Positions 34,502 to 42,963 of a stretch of 64,000 nt of DNA are shown piece after piece. The notes below the pieces were generated by a model. It saw only the letters and a program-made list of their open reading frames with translations, did no database searches and was not told the origin of the DNA. Positions within the stretch are counted from its first letter, which is position 1; each line of letters begins with the position of its first letter. The stretch is from Paramicrobacterium sp051513965 (GTDB lineage Bacteria > Actinomycetota > Actinomycetes > Actinomycetales > Microbacteriaceae): the NCBI RefSeq assembly GCF_051513965.1, contig NZ_CP195847.1, positions 434,001-498,000 on the forward strand. The letters run 5' to 3'. The position numbers and the translations under genes were made by a program.

Positions 34502-35512
34502 TCAGGTGCGCGAGGGTGTGCTGTCGCGCACCATGACGGTGCCCGAGACGACGGGCTCTTCGGCGCCGTCTTCGAGGGCGAGCTCGACGGCGCTCTGCCC
34601 CAGTGAGGGGAGGTCCACCGCGATGGTCGTGAGCGCTGGAGTGACGTCGCGCGCCGTGGCGATGTCGTCGAAGCCCGCGATGCCGACGTCGCGCCCCGGC
34701 TCGATGCCAACATCGCGCAGAGCCGACATGGCGCCAACGGCCATCACATCGCTCGTCGCGAAGACGACGTCGACGCCGCTGAGCCTGTCGGTGATCCGGC
34801 TCGCGGCGGCGTAACCGCCCTCGCGTGTGAAGTCGTCGTGCTCGGTGATGACGACCTCGCCGCCCTTCTCGCCGAATCCGCGGGCGAAGCCCTCGGCGCG
34901 GTCAGACGAGGTGATGAGGTGCTCCGGCCCCGCGACGACCGCCGCTCGGCGGTAGCCCTGAGCGGCGACGGCGCGACCGAGCTCGACGGATGCTCCCGCG
35001 TTGTCGATCTGCACGGTGGCAAAGGGCAGCTCCTTCTGGCTGATCATCACGACGCGGCCGCCTGTCGCCTGGAACTTCTGCAGCTCCGCCGAGAGTGCGT
35101 CGTCCGTCTCGGCATCCGTGAACCGCGACCCGGCGAGAATGAGCGCTCGCGGGCTCTGGCCGCGCAGCGTGCGCACCGTGCGCAGCTCCCGCTCGGCATC
35201 GCGGCCCGTGACGGCGACCGTGACGACGAACCCGGCGGCTTCGGCCGCGGCCATCGCTCCGGCGGTGATCGATGAGAAGTACGGGTCGGCGATATCGCCG
35301 ACGAGAAGCCCGATGATGTTCGCGTGCCCCTTCGCCACCGCCTGAGCTGAGAGGTTCGGGGCATAGCCGAGCCGGGCGGCCGCGGCGAGCACCTTCTCCC
35401 GGTACGACTCCGCCACCTTGCGGGTGCTTCCGTTCAGCACGCGAGACGCCGTGGCCAATGAGACACCAGCGGCATCGGCGACGTGGTTGAGTGTCACGGG
35501 CGATGTATCCAT
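34502..35512 (-). CDS. LacI-family transcriptional regulator
   Basis: A 336-residue repressor. The HTH is LNHVADAAGVSLATASRVLNGS with hinge AAAARLGYAPNLSAQAVAKG, then a sensor domain containing IIGLLVGDIADPYFSS. GGGGAGAAG precedes the ATG at 35512. It is directly upstream of, and in the same direction as, the Gfo/Idh-DUF993-isomerase operon, with the operator in the gap, so it is the likely specific regulator. Its ligand is unknown. Confidence 0.92.
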   Translation of the reverse strand: MDTSPVTLNHVADAAGVSLATASRVLNGSTRKVAESYREKVLAAAARLGYAPNLSAQAVAKGHANIIGLLVGDIADPYFSSITAGAMAAAEAAGFVVTVAVTGRDAERELRTVRTLRGQSPRALILAGSRFTDAETDDALSAELQKFQATGGRVVMISQKELPFATVQIDNAGASVELGRAVAAQGYRRAAVVAGPEHLITSSDRAEGFARGFGEKGGEVVITEHDDFTREGGYAAASRITDRLSGVDVVFATSDVMAVGAMSALRDVGIEPGRDVGIAGFDDIATARDVTPALTTIAVDLPSLGQSAVELALEDGAEEPVVSGTVMVRDSTPSRT

Positions 35513-35601
35513 GCTTCTCCCCTCAGGCTGCGATCATTCTTGCACGCGAGAGGGGAGGGGCTGCGAGCGCAGCCGTGCGCATGGACGCCCTGCCGCTGAC
35601 G

Positions 35602-35718
35602 TCAGCCGCGGTAGCCGCCGCGGATCATCTCGATCCACGCGGCGAGCCCAAGCCCGCCCCCGACGACGAAGATCACGCCGAGAACAGCCCAGAGAATGTG
35701 CTCGATCGAAATGGCCAT
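35602..35718 (-). CDS. small single-span membrane protein, 38 aa
   Basis: A 38-codon frame from the ATG at 35718 to TGA at 35602. The product (MAISIEHILWAVLGVIFVV...WIEMIRGGYRG) is almost entirely one hydrophobic helix of about 22 residues with a short basic tail. AAAGGGTGAG precedes the start. It sits between the LacI gene and the sugar kinase gene, all on the same strand. Composition and ribosome binding site suggest it is real. No function can be assigned; small membrane proteins of this type often associate with transporters. Confidence 0.6.
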   Translation of the reverse strand: MAISIEHILWAVLGVIFVVGGGLGLAAWIEMIRGGYRG

Positions 35719-35777
35719 CGGCTCACCCTTTCCTTGTGTCAGCCTCCATTCTGGCAGAGACCGATGACGGATGCCGG

Positions 35778-36767
35778 TCAGCGGGCCGCTGCGACCGAGT
35801 CGGAGACCCGGCGGTGCATCGTCCCGTCGACCGTGACGCCGTGCTCCCGCAGCGCAAGCACTGCGGAGCCGACGGCGCCGTCGGAGACGCGGGCCTCCGG
35901 AGGGGCGATGTCGCGGTCGTTGAGGGCGCTCGCGAACGCGTCGGCGAGGGCGCCGGGCTGAGCGAGGATGCTTCCGCCCATCACGAGCGGCCCGGGGCGC
36001 GTGTGCACTGCCTCGACGCTGTGAGCGAGCAGGCATCCGGCCTCGGCGAGGATGGTCTCCGCGACGACATCCCCGCGTGCGGCGAACGCGAGGGGAGCGA
36101 AGCGCGCAAGGTGCACCGGTCGCATGTCGTAGAGCTTGGTGATGAGCGTGCCGAGCTCGGAGGGGCGTCCGGCGTCTCGCGTTCCGTCGGGCACAATGCC
36201 CAGCTGGTCCAGCAGAAGGTCCGTGAGTGCTGTGCGGGGGCCACGTCCATCGAGGTCAGCGGTGGCGGCCTTCGCGACGTGGTGGCCGATCCAGAAGCCG
36301 CTCCCGTCGTCGCCCAGCAGCCAGCCGAGTCCGTCGCTTGTGCCGGCGACGTCGCCGTCTTCCACTCGGATCACCGCGGCGCCGGTCCCCGAGACGATGG
36401 CGTAGCCGAACGATGAAAAGGCTCCTGAAAAATACGTCGCCAGCAGGTCCGACATGAATCGGACCCGGCCATCGAAGCCTCTCGAGCTCAGCGGATCGAG
36501 CAGCCAAGCATAGGAGCTCTTGGCGGTGCTCCCTGCCATCGCCGAGATGATGATTCCGACATCCGAGAGCGACGATCCCGACGGGGCGAGCGCTGCCTCG
36601 ATCGCGGTGAGAATTCCGGATGCCGCGAGCTCGGGCCCCGATGAGATCGGGTTTCCGCCGGCACCGGTTCCGAATCCGACGCACGTTCCCTCCGGGGTGA
36701 CGAGTGTTGCGCGGGTGGAGGTGCCACCGGCATCCAGGCCCAAGAGAAGCATGTGTTCGTTATCCAT
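35778..36767 (-). CDS. BadF/BadG-family N-acetylglucosamine kinase-like protein
   Basis: A 329-residue ASKHA-fold kinase. It has the phosphate-1 motif LLGLDAGGTSTRATLV, an adenosine motif region GPLVMGGSILAQPG, and GWLLGDDGSGFWIG, which marks the GlcNAc-kinase branch of the BadF family. The start is the ATG at 36767 or at 36752; neither has a clear ribosome binding site. It is divergent from a RpiR regulator, a SIS protein and NgcEFG, which supports phosphorylation of imported N-acetylglucosamine or a related amino sugar. Confidence 0.85.
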   Translation of the reverse strand: MDNEHMLLLGLDAGGTSTRATLVTPEGTCVGFGTGAGGNPISSGPELAASGILTAIEAALAPSGSSLSDVGIIISAMAGSTAKSSYAWLLDPLSSRGFDGRVRFMSDLLATYFSGAFSSFGYAIVSGTGAAVIRVEDGDVAGTSDGLGWLLGDDGSGFWIGHHVAKAATADLDGRGPRTALTDLLLDQLGIVPDGTRDAGRPSELGTLITKLYDMRPVHLARFAPLAFAARGDVVAETILAEAGCLLAHSVEAVHTRPGPLVMGGSILAQPGALADAFASALNDRDIAPPEARVSDGAVGSAVLALREHGVTVDGTMHRRVSDSVAAAR

Positions 36768-36784
36768 TCGTGACGGCGCGGGAG

Positions 36785-36813
36785 TTGACGTATCTACTCA
36801 ATAAGAATAGTTT
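36785..36813 (+). promoter_or_regulatory. candidate promoter for the RpiR-SIS-ngc operon
   Basis: TTGACG (36785-36790) and TAGTTT (36808-36813) have a 17-base spacer. They lie in a strikingly AT-rich 50-base patch shared with the divergent kinase gene, a likely RpiR binding region. Confidence 0.55.
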
Positions 36814-36829
36814 TCATACAAATCATTCA

Positions 36830-37807
36830 ATGACGATCTGGATTTTCATGATGGCAATGGTGTCACAGGCTACAGCGACCGACAACGGGCTCACCGTCTC
36901 CGGTCGCGTGAAGGCGCGTCTCGCCGATATGCCTGCCGCCATGACCAAGATCGCCGATCTCCTCCTCGAGTCGCCCTCGGCGCCGCTTGAGCTCTCCATC
37001 ACCGAGCTCGCGGATCAGGCCGGAACTTCGGCCGCGACCGTCACTCGCTTCTGCAAGCTCATCGGCTACTCCGGCTACACGCAGTTCCGCGTCGGGGTCG
37101 CCTCCGACATCGGCCGCGGTGACGCACACGAGTCGTGGAGCACCGACATCGGCCGCGAGTTCCACCCGGAGGACACGCCGCGCGAGGTCGTCCGCACGCT
37201 CCTCAACGAGCACGTGCGCGCGCTCGAGGCGACCGCGGGCATGTTCGACCTGGATGCCGTGCAGGCCGTCGCTCGCGCGATCGCGACGTGCCGCCACCTC
37301 GACATCTACGGCATCGGCGGCAGCGCTGTGATGGCCGGCGAGCTGCAGGGGCGGCTGTACCGCATCGGCGTGAACGCCCACTGCTGGGGTGACGTGCACG
37401 GTGGGCTCACGAGCGCGTCGCTGCAGTCGAAGAACTCCGTGGCGATCGGCATCTCGAACTCAGGCCGCACGGACGAGACGGTGCAGATGCTGTCGCAGGC
37501 GGCCTCCGCCGGGGCGTTCACGATCGCGATCACGCACGAGACCAGCTCTCCGCTGTCCGCAACGGCAGACATCACCATCGGCACGGCGGCACCGGATCTC
37601 TACCTCCAGCCCGACGATCTCTCGGCGAAGCACTCGCAGCTCATGGTGCTCGACCTGCTCTACCTTCTCGTGGCGCAGGAGAACTTCGCCGAGACGGCCG
37701 CGAAGCTCGCGGCATCCGCCATGGCCGTCTCCGGCCACCGCCGCCCGCGGCGGCCCGGCCGCGAGAACGACCGACTCAGCCTGCGCATCCAAGGAGATCT
37801 CTCATGA
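36830..37807 (+). CDS. RpiR-family (MurR-like) transcriptional regulator
   Basis: About 325 residues, with an N-terminal HTH_6 domain (ELSITELADQAGTSAATVTRFCKLIGYSGYTQFR) and a C-terminal SIS domain that binds a phosphosugar (YGIGGSAVMAGELQGRLYRIG, GISNSGRTDETVQM). The start is not certain: ATGs at 36830, 36848, 36851 and 36857 are in frame without a good ribosome binding site. It is coupled to the next gene by a four-base overlap. It probably senses GlcNAc-6-P or a similar phosphosugar and controls both this operon and the divergent kinase. Confidence 0.9.
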   Translation: MTIWIFMMAMVSQATATDNGLTVSGRVKARLADMPAAMTKIADLLLESPSAPLELSITELADQAGTSAATVTRFCKLIGYSGYTQFRVGVASDIGRGDAHESWSTDIGREFHPEDTPREVVRTLLNEHVRALEATAGMFDLDAVQAVARAIATCRHLDIYGIGGSAVMAGELQGRLYRIGVNAHCWGDVHGGLTSASLQSKNSVAIGISNSGRTDETVQMLSQAASAGAFTIAITHETSSPLSATADITIGTAAPDLYLQPDDLSAKHSQLMVLDLLYLLVAQENFAETAAKLAASAMAVSGHRRPRRPGRENDRLSLRIQGDLS

Positions 37808-38559
37808 CCGTGACGCCCTCAGACTTTCTCGCGGAAGCGACGACGCGGCTCGACGCGCTCACGAAGCGCGCCGAGGCCGGGGAGCTCGACGCCGCCGTCG
37901 ACCTGATGGTCGAGGCGATCGACCGCGGGGGAGTCGTACAGGCGTTCGGCACGGGGCACTCCGAGGCCTTCGCGATGGAGATCGCCGGGCGCGCGGGAGG
38001 GCTCATCCCGACCAACAAGATCGCGCTGCGCGACATTGTGCTGTGGGGCGACCGCTCGGTCGACGACCTCATCGGCTCGTCCCTCGAGCGCGAGGAGTCC
38101 GTGGTCGACGAGCTGTTCGCGGCCTCGGTGATCAGCCCGGAGGACGTCTTCATCATCGCCTCCAACTCGGGCGTCAACGGCTCCATCGTGGGCGTGGCGC
38201 TGAAGGCGAAGGAGCGCGGCCACAAGGTCATCGCCGTGACGAGCCTCGAGCACACGGCGGCCGTCGAACCGAAGCATCCGAGCGGCAAACGGCTCAGCGA
38301 GATCGCCGATGTCGTCATCGACAACCTCGCCCCGTACGGCGACTCGACGCTCGACCTCGGCGAGGGCGTGAAGGCCGGGGCCATCTCGTCCATCACAGCG
38401 GCGTTCATCGCGCAGCTGCTCACGCTCGGCGTCGCAACGAAGATCTCCGCGTCGGGCGCGACGCCGCCGATGTACATCTCAGCCAATATCCCTGGAGGTG
38501 ACGAGCACAATCATGCACTGGAGGATCTGTATCGCGATCGGATCCGCCGAGGCGCCTGA
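37804..38559 (+). CDS. SIS-domain sugar isomerase-like protein
   Basis: A 251-residue single SIS domain (about 25-215): VVQAFGTGHSEAFAMEIAGRAGG, IIASNSGVNGSIVGVALKAKERG and a C-terminal acidic/basic tail. Related proteins in this family (UPF0309-type) accompany phosphosugar-handling genes. It could be an aldose/ketose phosphosugar isomerase, a deaminase-like isomerase or a MurNAc-6-P etherase-like enzyme. The GlcNAc kinase and NgcEFG neighbours suggest a phosphorylated amino sugar substrate. Confidence 0.82.
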   Translation: MTVTPSDFLAEATTRLDALTKRAEAGELDAAVDLMVEAIDRGGVVQAFGTGHSEAFAMEIAGRAGGLIPTNKIALRDIVLWGDRSVDDLIGSSLEREESVVDELFAASVISPEDVFIIASNSGVNGSIVGVALKAKERGHKVIAVTSLEHTAAVEPKHPSGKRLSEIADVVIDNLAPYGDSTLDLGEGVKAGAISSITAAFIAQLLTLGVATKISASGATPPMYISANIPGGDEHNHALEDLYRDRIRRGA

Positions 38560-38640
38560 CAGCGCGATGTCGAGTCGCAGTGCGGCGGCTCGGCAGAACT
38601 CCAACCCGACCCCAACAACAATCGGAAGGTAGACATCACG

Positions 38641-40053
38641 ATGAACATCGAAAATGTCGCGATCAATCGCAGGAACATCCTGCGCGGAGCGGTGGCAGCA
38701 GCGGTGCTGATCCCCTTCTCCACGACTCTCGCCTCGTGCGCCGCGGGCGGCGGCGGTGGCGGCGGAAGCGCGCCCAAGGGCGAGGTCACTGACAAGAACC
38801 CCTTCGGCCTTGCAACAGACTCCAAGGTCGATGCGGTCATCTTCGACGGCGGCTACGGTGTCGACTACGTCGAGAACGCGGCGAAGATCCTCGAAGGCGC
38901 CCACGACGGAGTTTCGGTCAAGGTCTCGCCATCGACCAAGATCGCCCAGGAACTGCAGCCGCGGTTCGTCGGCGGCAACCCGCCGGACCTGATCGACAAC
39001 TCCGGCGCGAACTCGATCGGCTGGAACACGATTCTCGACCAGCTCGAGGAGCTCGACGAGGTGCTCGATGCGAACAACCTCGAGGGCGAGAAGATCAGCG
39101 GGACGCTGTACGAGGGTGTGAAGGAACCCGGCACCTGGGACGGCAAGTTCAAGGCGCTGAACTACGTCATGACGGTCTACGGCCTCTGGTACTCGCAGAG
39201 CCTCTTCGACGAGAACGGTTGGAAGGCGCCGGAGACGTGGGAGGACCTCAAGGAGCTCGGTGCCAAGGCCAAGGAGAAAGACAAGTACCTCTTCCTCTGG
39301 GGCAAGGAAGCCGCGACGTACTATCAGACCCTCTGCATCGACTCCGCGGTCAAGCAGGGCGGCGATGAGGTGCGTCTCGCTCTCGAGAACCTGGAAGAGG
39401 GATGCTGGTCGAAGCAGGCCGTGCAGGACGTCTTCACGATCTTCAAGGAGATCATCGATGCGGGCTACGTCAAGCCCGGCGGCGGTGGAACGCAGTTCAC
39501 CGAGGCTCAGGCGCAGTGGAGCCTGAACCAGGACGCTCTCCTCTACCCGTCCGGGTCGTGGATCGAGAACGAGATGAAGGACCAGACGAAGGAAGACTTC
39601 CAGATGGTCGGCATCCCGGAGCCTGCGGTCAACGGCGACGCCAAGATGCCTGCGACCATGCTTCGCGCTGAAGCAGGCGAGCCGTTCATCGTGCCCTCGA
39701 ACTCCAAGAACCCCGCGGGCGGCAAGGAGCTTCTCCGGGTCATGCTCTCGAAGGAGGCGGCGACCTACTTCGCGAAGGAGAAGCTCGCTCCGCCCATCGT
39801 CAAGGGCGTCGTGCCCGAGGACGGCTTCGGGTCGACAGCTCTCGTGTCTCAGACAGACATGCTGGATGCGGCCGGCGAAGATGTGTTCACAATCAAGTTC
39901 ATCAACCTCTACGGCCTGAACGAAGACCAGCTGCCGATCTGGAACACGTTCCTCGCCGGCAAGATGAGCGTTGACGAGCTCACGAAGAAACTGCAGGACC
40001 TCACAGACCGTGTCCGTGAGGACGACTCGATCGACAAGATTGAGATCAAATGA
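38641..40053 (+). CDS. ngcE: N-acetylglucosamine/diacetylchitobiose ABC transporter binding lipoprotein (NgcE)
   Basis: A 470-residue CUT1 binding protein. The N-terminus has a twin-arginine-like motif (INRRNILRG), then a lipobox ending in C near residue 32 and a Gly-rich linker, as in Streptomyces NgcE. Conserved NgcE-like segments include DAVIFDGGYGVDYVENAA, QPRFVGGNPPDLIDNSGA and ALNYVMTVYGLWYSQSLF. GGAAGG precedes the ATG. It overlaps ngcF by four bases, so there is no intercistronic hairpin here. Confidence 0.9.
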   Translation: MNIENVAINRRNILRGAVAAAVLIPFSTTLASCAAGGGGGGGSAPKGEVTDKNPFGLATDSKVDAVIFDGGYGVDYVENAAKILEGAHDGVSVKVSPSTKIAQELQPRFVGGNPPDLIDNSGANSIGWNTILDQLEELDEVLDANNLEGEKISGTLYEGVKEPGTWDGKFKALNYVMTVYGLWYSQSLFDENGWKAPETWEDLKELGAKAKEKDKYLFLWGKEAATYYQTLCIDSAVKQGGDEVRLALENLEEGCWSKQAVQDVFTIFKEIIDAGYVKPGGGGTQFTEAQAQWSLNQDALLYPSGSWIENEMKDQTKEDFQMVGIPEPAVNGDAKMPATMLRAEAGEPFIVPSNSKNPAGGKELLRVMLSKEAATYFAKEKLAPPIVKGVVPEDGFGSTALVSQTDMLDAAGEDVFTIKFINLYGLNEDQLPIWNTFLAGKMSVDELTKKLQDLTDRVREDDSIDKIEIK

Positions 40054-41066
40054 CTGCGGCCGGTGCTGACCCGGGCAGCGCGGTAGCCGCTGCCATGGGC
40101 CCGTCGGGGAGCCGAAAGGCTCCCCGGCGGCGCCGGCGTAAGCTCACGTTCGACTTCGTGAGCTTCATGGTCGTATTCCTGGGGCTGCCGCTAGCGATCT
40201 TCCTGCTCTTTGTCATCTCTCCCTTCGTACAGGCTGTCTACTACTCGATGACCGACTGGTCGGGGTTCTCTCCCGACATGAACTTCGTCGGTGGCGACAA
40301 CTACGTCAGGCTGTTCACGAACCCGACATTCCTCACAGCGATGGGGAACAACATTCTTCTTGCGATCGTCGTTCCCCTCGTGACGCTGTCGATCGCGCTG
40401 CTGTTCGCGACCCTCATCACGGTCGGCGGGTCGAGCCACGGTCAGGTGCGCGGACTTCGCGGCTCCAGCTTCTACCGCGTCGTCTCGTTCTTCCCCTACG
40501 TGATTCCGGCGATCGTCATCGGTATCCTCTGGGCGCAGATCTTCACGCCGAGCGGTCTGCTCAACGGCATCCTGAAAGCCGTCGGACTCAAGGATTTCGA
40601 GGGCTTCGCTTGGCTGGGTGACGAGCGCACGGCCATCTGGGCATCCGTCTTTGTGATCATCTGGGGCTTCGTCGGCTTCTACATGGTGCTGTTTATCGCA
40701 GCCATCAAGGGCATTCCAGCTGAGATCTACGAGGCTGTCCGCCTCGATGGGGCAGGGCGATTCCGCACTGCCATATCGGTCACGATCCCGCTGATCCGCG
40801 ACAACATCCAGACGGCGTACATCTATATCGGAATCATGGCCCTCGATGCCTTCGTCTATATGGCGGCGCTGAACCCGTTCGGCGGTCCGAGCAATACGAC
40901 GCTCGTCATGTCGCAGTACCTGTTCCGCACTGCATTCTCGAAGGGCCAGTTCGGACTGGCGAGCGCCATGGGTGTGGTCCTCGCGGTGATCACTCTGCTG
41001 TTTGCGGCGGTCGTCTTCATCGTGAACCGCGTCACGGGCGGCAAAGACGACGGAGGTCGCGCATGA
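40050..41066 (+). CDS. ngcF: N-acetylglucosamine ABC transporter permease (NgcF)
   Basis: A 338-residue MalF-type permease. An Arg-rich N-terminal tail (RKAPRRRRRK) precedes six membrane segments. The EAA motif is YEAVRLDGAGRFRTAISVTIP near residue 230. It is coupled to ngcE and ngcG by four-base overlaps on both sides. It forms the channel with NgcG; no ATPase gene is present in the operon. Confidence 0.88.
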   Translation: MTAAGADPGSAVAAAMGPSGSRKAPRRRRRKLTFDFVSFMVVFLGLPLAIFLLFVISPFVQAVYYSMTDWSGFSPDMNFVGGDNYVRLFTNPTFLTAMGNNILLAIVVPLVTLSIALLFATLITVGGSSHGQVRGLRGSSFYRVVSFFPYVIPAIVIGILWAQIFTPSGLLNGILKAVGLKDFEGFAWLGDERTAIWASVFVIIWGFVGFYMVLFIAAIKGIPAEIYEAVRLDGAGRFRTAISVTIPLIRDNIQTAYIYIGIMALDAFVYMAALNPFGGPSNTTLVMSQYLFRTAFSKGQFGLASAMGVVLAVITLLFAAVVFIVNRVTGGKDDGGRA

Positions 41067-41968
41067 GTAACAACGCAACGGTCCAGATGGTCGGTGCTGA
41101 CCCCACGAAGGTGAAAGACCAGAAGCCCTCGAACTCCAGCAAGAGTGACAAGGTCGTCGGCGGCGTCTCGCACGTCATGCTCGTCATCTGGTCAGCCATC
41201 GTCATCCTGCCCCTCATCTGGACGCTCATGTCGTCGTTCAAGACGACGCGCGAGATCTTCCAGTCGCCATTTCAGCTGCCGGCCACCTGGGACTTCACGA
41301 ACTACGTGTCGGCGTGGAACAAGTACAGCTTCGGCACGATGTTCTTCAATACGGTCGTCGTGGTGGGCGTCGCGCTGGTTCTCGTGATGGTGCTCGGCGC
41401 GATGTGCGCCTACGTGCTCGCGCGCTTCAGCTTCCCCGGAAGCAACGTCATCTACTACCTGATGCTCGCGGGTCTGACCTTCCCGGTGTTCCTCGCCATC
41501 GTCCCCCTGTTCTTCATCCTGCGGAACATGGGGCTGCTGAACACGCTGCCGGGACTGATCATCACCTATGTCGCATTCGCACTGCCATTCACGGTGTTCT
41601 TCCTCTTCGCGTTCTTCAAGGCGCTGCCGAACGAGATTCAGGAAGCCGCCTACATCGACGGTGCGAGCGAGTGGAGGACCTTCTTCCAGGTGATGCTCCC
41701 GATGGCAAAGCCCGGAATGGCCTCGGTCGCGATCTTCAACTTCCTCGGTCTCTGGAACCAGTTCCTGCTGCCGATCGCGTTGAACACTGACCAGACCAAG
41801 TACGTGCTCTCACAGGGTATGGCCGCGTTCGCCTCGTCCGCGGGCTACCAGGTGGACTACGGCGCGCTCTTCGCAGCCGTCATCATCACCGTGGTCCCCG
41901 TGCTGATCGTGTACGTGATCTTCCAGCGTCAGCTGCAGGGCTCCGTCTCGCAGGGCACCTTGAAGTAG
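41063..41968 (+). CDS. ngcG: N-acetylglucosamine ABC transporter permease (NgcG)
   Basis: A 301-residue MalG-type permease with six helices and the EAA motif EAAYIDGASEWRTFFQVMLP near residue 193. It is the last gene of the operon and is followed by a long bidirectional terminator. In Streptomyces the NgcEFG system is energised by the shared ATPase MsiK, which is consistent with the missing ATPase gene here. Confidence 0.89.
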   Translation: MSNNATVQMVGADPTKVKDQKPSNSSKSDKVVGGVSHVMLVIWSAIVILPLIWTLMSSFKTTREIFQSPFQLPATWDFTNYVSAWNKYSFGTMFFNTVVVVGVALVLVMVLGAMCAYVLARFSFPGSNVIYYLMLAGLTFPVFLAIVPLFFILRNMGLLNTLPGLIITYVAFALPFTVFFLFAFFKALPNEIQEAAYIDGASEWRTFFQVMLPMAKPGMASVAIFNFLGLWNQFLLPIALNTDQTKYVLSQGMAAFASSAGYQVDYGALFAAVIITVVPVLIVYVIFQRQLQGSVSQGTLK

Positions 41969-41973
41969 CGCCG

Positions 41974-42024
41974 CAGAACGAAACGACGTCGCCCCCGGCA
42001 GCAGCCGGGGGCGACGCCGTTCTG
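41974..42024. terminator. bidirectional terminator between ngcG and the convergent CUT1 operon
   Basis: A long imperfect hairpin: CAGAACG (41974-41980) pairs with CGTTCTG (42018-42024), and the inner stem CGTCGCCCCCGGC pairs with GCCGGGGGCGACG around AGCA. It ends both converging operons. Confidence 0.85.
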
Positions 42025-42030
42025 TGTGGG

Positions 42031-42963
42031 TCAGCTCTTGACGGAGCCGCTCATCAGACCGCCGATGAAGTACTTGCCGAGCACGATGTACACGACGAGC
42101 GTCGGCAGCGAGGCTATGAGCGCGCCGGCCATCGCAGCGCCGTAGTTGGCCAACTGCGCGCCCTGCGCCAGGTTGTTCAGCGCGAGGGAGACCGGACCGC
42201 CCTGAACGTCTGTGAGGAACATAGCGAACAGGAAGTCGTTCCACGCGCTCGTGAACTGCCAGATGATCGTCACGACGAACCCGGGAGCCGAGAGCGGCAG
42301 GATGATCGACGCGTAGGTGCGGAGCATCCCCGCACCATCGACGCGAGAGGCCTCCATGAGCTCGATCGGAACGCCCTCGTAGTAGTTCCGGAAGATGAGC
42401 GTGCAGATCGGCAGACCGTAGATGACGTGCACGAACAGCAGCGTCACGACGGTGCTCGGCAGCCCGAGGCTCGTCTTCATCTCCACGAGCGGCGTCATGA
42501 CCGCCTGGTAGGGGATGAACATGCCGAACAGGATGAGCGTGAACACGAGGCTCGCGTGCGGGAAGCGCCAGCGAGACAGCACGAAGCCGTTCATCGAGCC
42601 GAACATCGCCGAGATCGCGGCGGCCGGGATCGCGAGGAGGAAGGTCCGGCCGAGCGCCGGCGCGAGAGCATCCCACGCGGTCACCCAGTTGTCGAACCCC
42701 GTCGGTCCACCATTCTCGGATTCCCAGGGCCAGCGCAGCGGCAGCCCCCACGAGGTTTCCGGGCTCACGTCCGCCGGCGGCTTGAAGCTCGTGACGAGCA
42801 GCACATAGACGGGCATGAGCACGACGATGATAAAGAAGAGCAGAATCACGTACTTCGCCGTGCGGCTCAGGATGAGCTTGCCCTTGGTCGAGTTCGGCGC
42901 ACCTCCGGGGGAGGTACGGGCGGCGATGCCGTCGGAGAGGTCAGACGGTGCGGTCTGGGTCAT
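42031..42963 (-). CDS. CUT1 sugar ABC transporter permease (MalG type)
   Basis: A 310-residue permease with a hydrophilic N-terminal tail of about 30 residues, six helices and EASRVDGAGMLRTYASIILP as EAA motif. The ATG at 42963 has GAGGAG upstream and overlaps the stop of the preceding permease by four bases. Third gene of a CUT1 operon (binding protein, permease, permease) on the minus strand, next to lacI, xylB and xylA. Confidence 0.88.
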   Translation of the reverse strand: MTQTAPSDLSDGIAARTSPGGAPNSTKGKLILSRTAKYVILLFFIIVVLMPVYVLLVTSFKPPADVSPETSWGLPLRWPWESENGGPTGFDNWVTAWDALAPALGRTFLLAIPAAAISAMFGSMNGFVLSRWRFPHASLVFTLILFGMFIPYQAVMTPLVEMKTSLGLPSTVVTLLFVHVIYGLPICTLIFRNYYEGVPIELMEASRVDGAGMLRTYASIILPLSAPGFVVTIIWQFTSAWNDFLFAMFLTDVQGGPVSLALNNLAQGAQLANYGAAMAGALIASLPTLVVYIVLGKYFIGGLMSGSVKS

